Source: Macropodus opercularis (lineage: Eukaryota > Chordata > Actinopteri > Anabantiformes > Osphronemidae). Taken from it: a stretch of DNA of 64,000 nt. The notes beneath the pieces are model-generated. The model did not search any database, was not told the DNA's origin, and saw only the letters and a list, made by a program, of their open reading frames with translations. The stretch is from NCBI GenBank assembly GCA_030770545.1, contig CM061094.1, positions 6,247,001-6,311,000 on the forward strand, given 5' to 3'. This document shows positions 41,201 through 47,467 of the stretch, piece by piece. The translations under genes and the position numbers were made by a program. Each line of letters opens with the position of its first letter. Within the stretch, counting starts at the first letter, position 1.

Positions 41201-42948
41201 CCTCATTCCCTACTGCGTACAAGCCATAGCTGGAAAAACTTGACATCTGCAACACTAAACATTACGGGTGTGCATGCTCACCCTGCGCTAAAATATGACC
41301 TGACATCAGTGACGAATGACACACCAGTTGAGAAACGCCACGTATGACATATTAGCTTTCAAAAGGTTCGTCACGAGTTCACCTCTGTCAGCAGCGTCTT
41401 GTTCCACCTTAATCTACCGCTGCGCCCTGGGAAATGACAGACGCAAACAAACAAATGCATCACCTGCGACATGTGACGCAACTGAGCTGTGGAAAACACG
41501 TGCTAATGTACCTTTGTATTTGCAACGTCCGCTCCATCCACTCGTTCGTTCTCACCGTCTCGTCGGTTTATTAATGGAGCTTTGAGCTCAGTGGCTTTGT
41601 GCGTTTGCATCTGCTCCATTTCTCGGGCGTTAAACCTGTCCTGCTGGGTTGACTAGCTGCTGGTTGACCTTTTGTAAACTTCCATGAAAGCGGTTTGGGC
41701 TTCATCCTACCAAGGAAATGAAACTTTCAGGGCACAGAAATGAAGACACGCTTACATGGCTTGTGATAATAATGTGTCTAAATGGGACTCGGCAGTTGTT
41801 TGTAATAACACTGGACCAACCTGTATATTCAGATCTGTGCCAGAAAGTGAGACGCCATTGGGTCTGTTTTTTTTTTCTTCTGAATGATGGTATAGTCTCA
41901 ACGTCTCATTGGCCAACTGTGTCTCACATGTCACCTTTATGTTGTTTGTCTTCCTGCTTGACTGAAATAATTTGACTGTTTCGTGTTCCAGGAAACTCTC
42001 CTGTTTGTGACCTGCTCTCACTTCAACCACAAACATTCTTTATAACATGCTCATTGCAACACTGTGCAATCGTGTATTTTTCCTAACTGTTATTTTCCAG
42101 ATTGAAAACAAGGCGCTTTCTTTGTCTCTGTCTTTGTAGAATATACTACTGGTATGACGAGAAGGGGAAAAAGACAAAGTGCACCGCTCCGCAGTACGTC
42201 GACTTTGTAATGAGCCTTTGTCAGAAGCTGGTCACAGATGAGGAAATCTTTCCTACAAAATACGGTGAGTGTCTTTGTGGCTGCAGCCCTGGGGCCCCTC
42301 AACTGTTACAAAGTAACTGTACTGCTGCCCCCTGCTGCTCCGTCTCCTGAAGTTTAGGTCAAATGAGCTGTGCCCCATTAAAAATACGGGACCTTTAGGT
42401 ATTCGCATTTGAGACTGACATTATTCGTTTTAAGCTGATTTCAGCCTTATTGTTATATTTCTTGTCATATTACCAGACAGTGGATATTATGGTTCTTTAT
42501 TTTGGTATTTTAGTCCGCTGATTATTTTTATTGTTGTCCAAAAAAGATGCAGCCATGTTGCCTTTCTTTCGTTTACTCCTGTTGCTAACACATCCTCTCC
42601 TGTCCGGTGTGGTTTGCTTTTTCTTTCCATGCAGGTAAAGAGTTCCCCAACTCCTTTGAGTCCTTGGTAAAGAAGATCTGCCGGTACCTGTTCCACGTGC
42701 TGGCTCACCTCTACTGGGCGCACTTTAAAGAGACGGTGGTTCTGGACCTGCAGGGCCACTTGAACACTCTGTATGCACATTTCATCGTTTTCGTGAGGGA
42801 ATTTAACCTGGTCGATCCCAAGGAGACCTGTATCATGGACGACCTGTCCGAAATCCTCTGCACCCCTGCCCCGCCACCGGCGCCTCTTCCGGCTCCCTCC
42901 CCCCCAACTCCATCGCCATCTTCACAAAACCATGTCACGGAGAGATGA
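837..42948 (+). CDS. mob2: MOB kinase activator 2 (MOB2), spliced gene
   Basis: Adaptor protein that binds NDR-family kinases (STK38/STK38L) and, from work on the mammalian protein, competes with MOB1 and restrains kinase activation. The model joins 837-853, 39126-39286, 40895-40988, 42140-42264 and 42635-42948 (711 nt, 236 residues plus stop), about the length of human MOB2. All junctions are GT-AG and keep frame. The Mob fold zinc ligands are visible: Cys78 and Cys83 (EFCTGDTC) and His157 and His162 (HVLAHLYWAHF). Family landmarks include MDWLMGKSK, LPREIDLNEWLASN, NLQYSTISEFC and the C-terminal QNHVTER. The region before QNHV is Pro/Ala-rich, whereas I recall a Gly/Ser-rich stretch in mammals. 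Alternative first exons at 18438, 32910 and probably 21046 replace MDWLMG. Fish may carry mob2a and mob2b; which copy this is cannot be told here. Confidence 0.96.
4190..4247. repeat. (AT)n microsatellite
   Basis: About 29 uninterrupted AT units. Confidence 0.97.
8895..8920. repeat. (GT)n microsatellite
   Basis: About 13 GT units. Confidence 0.95.
10062..10164. mobile_element. Fragment of a fish LINE/SINE 3' tail
   Basis: Contains CCTGCCTCTCACCCAGTGAC, then AGCTGGGATTGGCTCCAG, and ends in GATGGATGG. From memory this resembles the widespread teleost L2/V-SINE type tail that ends in GGATGGATGG repeats. Diverged and truncated. Confidence 0.55.
10614..10641. repeat. (CA)n microsatellite
   Basis: About 14 CA units. 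Confidence 0.95.
15805..15830. repeat. Alternating purine-pyrimidine GT/CG tract
   Basis: GTGTGTGCGCGCGCGCGCAC and flanking bases, able in principle to adopt Z-DNA. Confidence 0.85.
16640..16664. repeat. (CA)n microsatellite
   Basis: About 12 CA units. Confidence 0.95.
18001..18024. repeat. Poly(T) tract
   Basis: 24 T in a row, about 440 bases upstream of mob2 exon B. Confidence 0.95.
18030..18437 (+). promoter_or_regulatory. mob2: Promoter/5' leader of mob2 exon B
   Basis: GC-rich stretch with many CpGs between 18280 and 18437, preceded by a GGAGG/GACAGAC purine-rich block. It resembles a TATA-less promoter and untranslated leader. Extent and transcription start are inferred. Confidence 0.5.
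18438..18475 (+). CDS. mob2: mob2 alternative first coding exon B (MRFKRNGSYTLNR)
   Basis: ATG at 18438 (A at -3) encodes MRFKRNGSYTLN plus AG, then a consensus GTAAGAG donor at 18476. It is in phase 2, as in exon A, so splicing to 39126 gives ...YTLNRKSKTKP. The resulting isoform is 243 residues. It sits at the end of a GC-rich, CpG-containing stretch with a purine-rich leader. The same frame is open upstream to an ATG at 18267, which would add 57 residues; I chose 18438 because the conserved-looking basic peptide begins there. The added peptide is basic (RFKR) and may alter localisation (inference). Confidence 0.72.
18487..18523 (+). repeat. (GT)n microsatellite next to exon B donor
   Basis: About 18 GT units begin 11 bases after the exon B splice donor. 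UG-rich intronic runs near donors can bind CELF or TDP-43 type proteins, so length changes could affect exon B splicing (inference). Confidence 0.95.
19692..19788 (+). promoter_or_regulatory. Candidate cryptic promoter with CRE, CCAAT and noncoding exon
   Basis: A perfect CRE octamer TGACGTCA (19692-19699) overlaps an inverted CCAAT box (ATTGG, 19698-19702). A TATA-like GATAAAG follows (about 19707), and a consensus donor GTGAGT starts at 19789. The spacing would suit a short untranslated exon starting near 19735-19745. No transcript evidence is available, so this is a hypothesis. Confidence 0.3.
19910..19940. repeat. C-run plus (CA)n
   Basis: Eleven C followed by ten CA units. Confidence 0.93.
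20641..21045 (+). promoter_or_regulatory. mob2: Putative leader/promoter of candidate mob2 exon D
   Basis: Purine-rich GAGCGAGGGAG/GAGAGA sequence (20650-20710) is followed by moderately GC-rich sequence up to a good Kozak ATG at 21046. Assignment as a leader rests on the exon D call. Confidence 0.3.
21046..21083 (+). CDS. mob2: Candidate mob2 alternative first coding exon D (MGVLVCCDCFFYR)
   Basis: ATG at 21046 in a strong context (G at -3, G at +4) encodes MGVLVCCDCFFY plus AG, followed by GTAGCT as donor. The phase matches exons A, B and C, so splicing to 39126 would give ...CFFYRKSKTKP and a 243-residue protein. Gly2 with Cys6 fits an N-myristoylation consensus, and Cys6, Cys7 and Cys9 are candidate palmitoylation sites, suggesting a membrane-tethered isoform. 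Against it: the donor is weaker than GTAAGT, and the pyrimidine-rich stretch ending in TATAG could be read by chance as an acceptor. I do not recognise this isoform from known MOB2 records. Confidence 0.42.
21423..21443. repeat. (GTT)n trinucleotide repeat
   Basis: About seven GTT units. Confidence 0.93.
22136..22168. repeat. C-run plus (CA)n
   Basis: About twelve C followed by about ten CA units, the same architecture as at 19910. Confidence 0.93.
29230..29272. repeat. (GT)n microsatellite
   Basis: About 21 GT units. Confidence 0.96.
32600..32717 (+). promoter_or_regulatory. mob2: CRE/GC-box/CCAAT promoter of mob2 exon C
   Basis: A perfect CRE TGACGTCA at 32600-32607 is followed by a GC box CCCCGCCC (32613-32620) and an inverted CCAAT box ATTGG (32644-32648). 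All lie within a CpG-rich block 190-310 bases before the exon C start. This is a textbook TATA-less CREB/Sp1/NF-Y arrangement. cAMP responsiveness is an inference. Confidence 0.65.
32910..32941 (+). CDS. mob2: mob2 alternative first coding exon C (MVLQAVGKVLR)
   Basis: ATG at 32910 (A at -3, G at +4) encodes MVLQAVGKVL plus AG, with donor GTATTG at 32942. The phase fits exon 2, giving MVLQAVGKVLRKSKTKP and 241 residues. I believe an N-terminus of this kind is annotated for some vertebrate MOB2 isoforms (recollection, not checked). The frame is also open upstream through ATGs at 32868 (adds 14 residues) and 32718 (adds 64, weak context). The donor is not strong. Confidence 0.78.
32942..39125 (+). 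other. mob2: mob2 intron before common exon 2
   Basis: About 6.2 kb. No coding exon is supported. Three TAATTA homeodomain-type sites lie at 37095, 37387 and 37600, and 33330-33440 also looks like possible conserved noncoding sequence. A GT repeat lies at 38209. Confidence 0.7.
38209..38233. repeat. (GT)n microsatellite
   Basis: About 12 GT units in the intron before mob2 exon 2. Confidence 0.94.
39126..39286 (+). CDS. mob2: mob2 common exon 2
   Basis: Follows the acceptor GTTGCAG and ends at donor GTGAGT. It encodes from Gly6 to the first base of Thr60: KSKTKPNGKKP, LEPEFTKIRVVDFDLKELV and LPREIDLNEWLASN, all typical of the MOB2 N-terminal arm. All alternative first exons splice here. Confidence 0.95.
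39287..40894 (+). other. mob2: mob2 intron 2
   Basis: 1.6 kb intron. Nothing of note seen. Confidence 0.85.
40895..40988 (+). CDS. mob2: mob2 common exon 3 (zinc-binding cysteines)
   Basis: Acceptor TTTCCTGCAG and donor GTAAGT. It encodes TTFFNLINLQYSTISEFC and TGDTCQAMTACN. The two cysteines of EFC and DTC are the zinc ligands of the Mob fold. Confidence 0.95.
40989..42139 (+). other. mob2: mob2 intron 3
   Basis: 1.15 kb intron with no additional feature seen. Confidence 0.85.
42140..42264 (+). CDS. mob2: mob2 common exon 4
   Basis: Acceptor CTTTGTAG and donor GTGAGT. It encodes IYYWYDEKGKKTKCTAPQYV and the following LCQKLVTDEEIFPTKY, matching the MOB2-type KCTAPQYVDFVM block. Confidence 0.95.
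42265..42634 (+). other. mob2: mob2 intron 4
   Basis: 370-base intron. Nothing else seen. Confidence 0.85.
42635..42948 (+). CDS. mob2: mob2 last coding exon
   Basis: Acceptor TTCCATGCAG; stop TGA at 42946. It encodes KEFPNSFESLVKKICRYLF, the zinc-ligand histidines in HVLAHLYWAHF, the helical NTLYAHFIVFVREFNLVDP block, IMDDLSEILC, a Pro/Ala-rich tail and the terminal QNHVTER. Confidence 0.96.
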
Positions 42949-43117
42949 GCAGGGGGCGGCAGTGACGCAGTAGCCCCGGGGGGGTTGATAGAAGACAAGA
43001 AAGAGGAGAAAAGGAAAGACAGCCTGCCCCCCCCCCCCTTTTCGGTGCCAGCAGGACTTATGAGACCTTCCACTACCCTTATATTTCGCTATGACACCAA
43101 GCAACTAGCTGGAAGGA

Positions 43118-43161
43118 GGGGGGGAGGGTGTTCAGGGGGGGGGTTGGGGTCGCAGGGAGGG
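43118..43161 (+). other. mob2: G-quadruplex-capable block in mob2 3' UTR
   Basis: Six runs of three or more G separated by loops of 1-6 bases, on the mRNA-sense strand about 170 bases after the stop. Confidence 0.75.
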
Positions 43162-44450
43162 ATTTGTCACGCCAGCAGGAATTGGCGTGAGCGTTCCTCC
43201 GAGGGGCAAATCTCTCCCATTTTCTCTGCAATTTAAACTAGGAACAAAAAGTATGTGTATGTTTTTAGTTTTTTTTTTTTTTTTTTTATGTTTTTTATTA
43301 TTTTACTCAGTTTAGTTTTTTGTTCGGGGGGGGGTGCAGTGTGTCTGTTGGCCCTTCGTCTCCCTTTATCTAACGTACAGTACAGGAAGGGGGCTCTGCT
43401 TTGCTTCAACCTACTATTGTACAGTGTTGTGATGTGCGGAGAAGAGGACTCTGCTCGCCCGCAGGTTAATCCTTCCCTCCTGCAGCAGCGGCGGGAAGCA
43501 GCCTGCAGATGCTCGGCCACTATGGTGGCCAGTAGGGAGCCACGTTACTGCCTGACTGGGTGATACTAGCCAATCACTGTTTGGTTTGTTTTTGTGCGGG
43601 ATGATTAAAGCGCTTCCTACTCAGGACCTGAGAGAATACGTCACTGCTGCCAGAGAGAGGTTACTTTTTTATTTTTATTTTTTTTTTATTCCCTCTGTCT
43701 TTTGTTCTCCAGTCTGCTCATTCCTCCATATAACAAGACTCTGTGTAGTATTGTCACATATTCACCTGGGGGGTGAGAGCCTACCATTAGGGGGCAGCAA
43801 ACATGGAGAATCTCACCGAAACAGGGAGGCAGAGAAGAAAATATAAGGATTGTATGTTAGATTTTAATCTGATCAGAGAATTGACACTTTGAGACCGACT
43901 GGTGCCCACATGTGGCTGAATCTGAGCAGTTTCTGACGTGAAGCACCGCAGCAGCCCCGTAAACGCCACCGGCACCACCCTCTCCAGCAGCACAGAAGGA
44001 CAAAGGCATGAGGTAATGTCTGCAGGCCCATGGAGAAGAGAAGAAGAGGGGTGAGAGCGTAGGGCGCGGCGCTGTTCTGCTGTGTGACAGCCACCAGTAC
44101 TCCCAGTGCAAATGAAAACTCTTGGTTTTTATTTCTACCATCCACTGTAATTATTATTTTTTTATTTTTGAAAAGATTATCAGAGTAAAATTAGATCAGA
44201 AATAACAATAATGGTATCATTACGTGTGTGTAGAAAATGCACAGTCTGCTTGGACTTTAAGAATCACAAGCGGGTTCTGTCAGGCATAGCCTCTCTATTG
44301 AGGATTGGGTTTGTAATTTTCCTTTTTTTTTTTTTTTTATTTATATTTTTATTTTTTTGCAGGGTTCTTCAGTTCTGGCTCTTGTTTATGTATTTTAATT
44401 ATTAACTAAGTTAAGCAATTTAATATTTTAAACTCTGCAGATTATAATCT

Positions 44451-44456
44451 AATAAA
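44451..44456 (+). terminator. mob2: mob2 polyadenylation signal AATAAA
   Basis: AATAAA followed within 20-40 bases by a GT-rich element (CTGTCTTTGTGTC). A second AATAAA at 44657-44662 could serve a longer form. Confidence 0.7.
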
Positions 44457-44900
44457 AGAGAGAAATGCCAGCCTGTCTTTGTGTCATATGTTAAACTCTT
44501 AATAGAATGAGCGTTTCTGGCCAGTCACACATTTAAAAAAAAAAAAAAGGAACTTGTCCACTTTGACGCTTCTTGGTGCCTCTGGTCATGAGGAGATTTC
44601 TCTCACGCTTGAGAAAATAACTCGGATCACAACATTTCTTGGTCTCGGTTTCATGAAATAAAGCTAAAGATCAACCTCGGATCCATGCAAAGCGTCAACA
44701 AAAGGTGAAGACACATCTACGTTATAGTTTCTTGTGTTTATTGTGGATGCTACCCAGGTTGTGGAACAATTGCATTTCATTGAACTCTGTGCTTCTGTGC
44801 ATTTTCATACTGTCCCTGAGTAAAAAAAAAAAAAAAAGCTTGTTTGAAATATTCTGACTGCATAGAGGGATGTGGACTGTTGCTTACGTATAACATGTCC

Positions 44901-44906
44901 TTTATT
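44901..44906 (-). terminator. kcnj11: kcnj11 polyadenylation signal (AATAAA on minus strand)
   Basis: TTTATT on the plus strand lies about 85 bases past the stop codon. Another candidate at 44737-44742 has a better GT-rich downstream element on the minus strand, so the 3' end may lie at either. Confidence 0.55.
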
Positions 44907-44990
44907 GTAAAATAAATATGATTCTATTATTCAACATTTCTACACTTAACAGGTCACTCCCATAGAAAACGCGTGCAGCACGTGGCTCCC

Positions 44991-46151
44991 TCAGATCCTC
45001 TCCATCTTGGACTTGCGGGCCACCGCGGACCCACGTCGCCTTCTCACAGACGCCCGCGAGGTGGCGCCGTCGAACAGTTTGAACCGAGCGATGCCGCCCA
45101 CCTCGTCCAGCTTCTTGGCGCTGCAGCTCGGCGTCGGCACTTTTGTGGTGTTGCCGAACTTGGAGTAGTCCACCGCGTACATCCCGTCCTCCGCGGACAC
45201 GGTGGGCACGAAGCGTTGCCCCCACAGGATCTCCTCCGCCACATACGAGGTCCTGGCCTGCGTGGTGATGCCGGTGGTCTCAACCACCCCCTCCAACACC
45301 ACGATCACCTCGATGTCCTCGTGCAGCAGGTCGACGGCTGACAGCTCGTACAGGGGACTGTCCTTGTCGATGACGTGGCAGATAATTAGGGGGGACACCA
45401 GGAAGACGCCGTTGGTGCCCACCGGGTTGTCCATGTGGATGTCGATCTGGTCCAGAGGCACCAGCTCGCCTTCTTCTGTGGTGGTGCGTTTAACCACCTG
45501 CATCCGCACGGTGGCGCTGATGATCATGCTTTTCCTCAGGTCCCCGATGCGGATCATGAAGCACAGCTTGTTGTTCCGGACGGAGATGACGGCGTGCTTG
45601 CTAAAAATGAGCGTCTCCGCGCGCCGGTTGGCCTGCGCAGTTTTCATGAAGATGCAGCCGAGCATGATGGCGTTGATGACCAGTCCGACGATGTTCTGCA
45701 CGATCAGCACGATGATGGCGGAGAAGCACTCCTCCGTGATCATCCGACCCCCGAAGCCGATGGTCACCTGGACCTCTATGGAGAAGAGGAACGCGGATGA
45801 GAAGGAGTGGATGTCCGTTACGCACGGCACAAAGTCGTCTCCCCTCTGGTCTAGGTCGCCGTGCGCAAAGGCAATGAGCCACCAGATCATCCCAAAGAGA
45901 AGCCAGCTGCACAGGAACGACATAGTGAAAATGATGAGCGTGTGGAGCCATTTTAAATCCACGAGAGTGGTGAAGACGTCCTGCAAGAACCGGCCCTGCT
46001 CTCGGATGTTGGTGTGCGCCACATTGCAGGTGCCGTTCTTGGAGACGAACCGAGCTTTCCCCGCTTTGGTCTTGAACTTCGGCTGCAGGACATCCTCAGC
46101 CAAACGCGTCAGCAGGTAATCCTCTGGGATGAGTCCTTTCCTGGACAACAT
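44991..46151 (-). CDS. kcnj11: Kir6.2, ATP-sensitive inward-rectifier potassium channel
   Basis: Pore-forming subunit of the K-ATP channel. Four copies pair with four SUR1 subunits in the plasma membrane and couple ATP/ADP levels to membrane potential, for example in insulin-secreting cells. It is a single-exon gene of 386 residues (human 390), with numbering aligned to human up to at least 206. M1 is about 69-95, the filter TIGFGG is at 130-135, and M2 is about 146-170 with Asn160 for rectification. ATP/PIP2 residues Arg50, Lys67, Arg176, Arg177, Lys185 and Arg201 are kept. The C-terminus has RRRR (370-373) where human has the RKR ER-retention motif. Kir6.1 is unlikely: its extra turret residues and long tail are absent. 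Odd point: Phe143 replaces the usual Pro after EEC. The abcc8 gene lies upstream on the same strand. Confidence 0.96.
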   Translation of the reverse strand: MLSRKGLIPEDYLLTRLAEDVLQPKFKTKAGKARFVSKNGTCNVAHTNIREQGRFLQDVFTTLVDLKWLHTLIIFTMSFLCSWLLFGMIWWLIAFAHGDLDQRGDDFVPCVTDIHSFSSAFLFSIEVQVTIGFGGRMITEECFSAIIVLIVQNIVGLVINAIMLGCIFMKTAQANRRAETLIFSKHAVISVRNNKLCFMIRIGDLRKSMIISATVRMQVVKRTTTEEGELVPLDQIDIHMDNPVGTNGVFLVSPLIICHVIDKDSPLYELSAVDLLHEDIEVIVVLEGVVETTGITTQARTSYVAEEILWGQRFVPTVSAEDGMYAVDYSKFGNTTKVPTPSCSAKKLDEVGGIARFKLFDGATSRASVRRRRGSAVARKSKMERI

Positions 46152-47190
46152 TGCGCTCCCATGCTACGCGCCCGCCTTCTGGCTTTAAAGTTCTGTCTAA
46201 ATCCGTGTGGAGGAAGAATTATTTTCCTCTGCTCCGGTAAACTTTTCTTATCCCGGCGTCAGCTCCTCCGCAGCTGTCGGGCGCAGGGGTGTTTTGTTGT
46301 CGCCCGTTTTCTGGAGGTATGCGTGCGCCTCACGTTTCCTCCAGATCAGGCGTCTTACAACCGAGAGCTCCCATGAGAAGGTTCTTCCTCCAGCTTCGCA
46401 GCTGTCGCCGTCACTCACGCCACCGACTGACCGGGTACGGTGGTGCCTCGCCGCCGCGTCCCATTGTGAAGCGTGGCGGTGCGTAAGGACATGTGAATTG
46501 TTGATGACGGAGCACAATGGGCCTCGGAGCTGAGTTTGGTCACATTTGGATGAGAAGGCAGGCTCGTGTGGCGCAGTTGGCTGTATGCTGATTCCACTAC
46601 TTCTCTGTAGCTCGGTAACGTGAGATGGAGACGCTGAGGTGGAGAGGCAGTCCCTCCCTCCACCACCTCTGCGGTGCCCTTCCTGTGATATTCAGTGAGA
46701 AAGCAGGCGAGGACCCATTACGCATTGAAACAGTTAAGTCGCGCAGAAATGCCTTCACCATAACACATATAGGATTGAACATAGACCACATGACTCAATC
46801 ATCTTCAGGCTAAACTGGAACAGATTTAAATCTGAACAGAAAGTGGGCTGGACCAAACAGGAACCAGATGTAATCTTCTCAGCAAAACTCCATCTCTGTC
46901 CTACCGCACAAGAAACATTGTATTTGTCTACTTGACTATTTGCTCCTCTGGCATCTAGATAACTTTCTAACTTAGGCCCTGGCAGCTGCAGGCACAGCAT
47001 CTGACCTCAGAGTGACTCCAGTGAGCACAGTGCGTGGCGATGGTCTCTGTGTTGCGTTTCTTAGCCTGGTAGTAGTGGGCTGCGTTGTGTGTTCCTCAGC
47101 TCTGCTCCAGGTCATTTTCAACAGCACAGCACGTTTTACACACGCTGTCATAAAACACATCATCCCGTTCTAGCTATAAACCCACCAAAT
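46152..47190. other. kcnj11 5' flank / kcnj11-abcc8 spacer
   Basis: About 1 kb between the kcnj11 start and the abcc8 3' end. It should hold the kcnj11 5' UTR and proximal promoter. The part next to kcnj11 (46152-46480) is CpG-rich. No clear TATA box was identified. Confidence 0.6.
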
Positions 47191-47207
47191 TAGATGATAA
47201 TTTATGT

Positions 47208-47213
47208 TTTATT
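47208..47213 (-). terminator. abcc8: abcc8 polyadenylation signal (AATAAA on minus strand)
   Basis: TTTATT on the plus strand, about 120 bases past the abcc8 stop codon. Confidence 0.6.
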
Positions 47214-47329
47214 AACAAAGAATTGACATTTTATGTACAAATATAATACATGATTAAAAAATAAAAGGAATATATTCCATGGGACAATTGCACTTTGAAT
47301 GTCTTCCTTTAACGCTTCCTCTTCTTGTG

Positions 47330-47467
47330 CTACTTGTCTGCTTGCACGAAGGAGGCGAAGACGCTGTCCTCCTTGTCCAGCAGGGCCTGGGGTCTGTCGT
47401 ACTCCAGGATGATCCCCCGCTTCATCACAATCACCAGGTCGGCATTCAGGATGGTGTGGACGCGATG
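47330..47467 (-). CDS. abcc8: abcc8 last coding exon
   Basis: 138 nt with stop. It encodes HRVHTILNADLVIVMKRG, LEYDRPQALLDKEDSVFASF and VQADK. The H-loop His begins the exon. Confidence 0.96.
   Translation of the reverse strand, partial: HRVHTILNADLVIVMKRGIILEYDRPQALLDKEDSVFASFVQADK

Larger units (their letters stand above)
42949..44480 (+). other. mob2: mob2 3' UTR
   Basis: About 1.5 kb from the stop to the first strong polyadenylation signal. It is marked by homopolymer tracts (C-run near 43028, T-runs near 43269 and 43670) and a G-quadruplex-capable block at 43118-43161. Confidence 0.75.

Noticed and set aside
45202..46119. 305-codon open frame on the plus strand
   Set aside because: It is the antisense shadow of kcnj11. 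Its composition follows the conserved channel codons on the other strand and it matches no family.
44991..46151. Assignment as Kir6.1 (kcnj8)
   Set aside because: The extra residues in the Kir6.1 turret and its long Ser/Asn-rich tail are missing, and Kir6.2-type residue numbering is kept up to at least Arg206.
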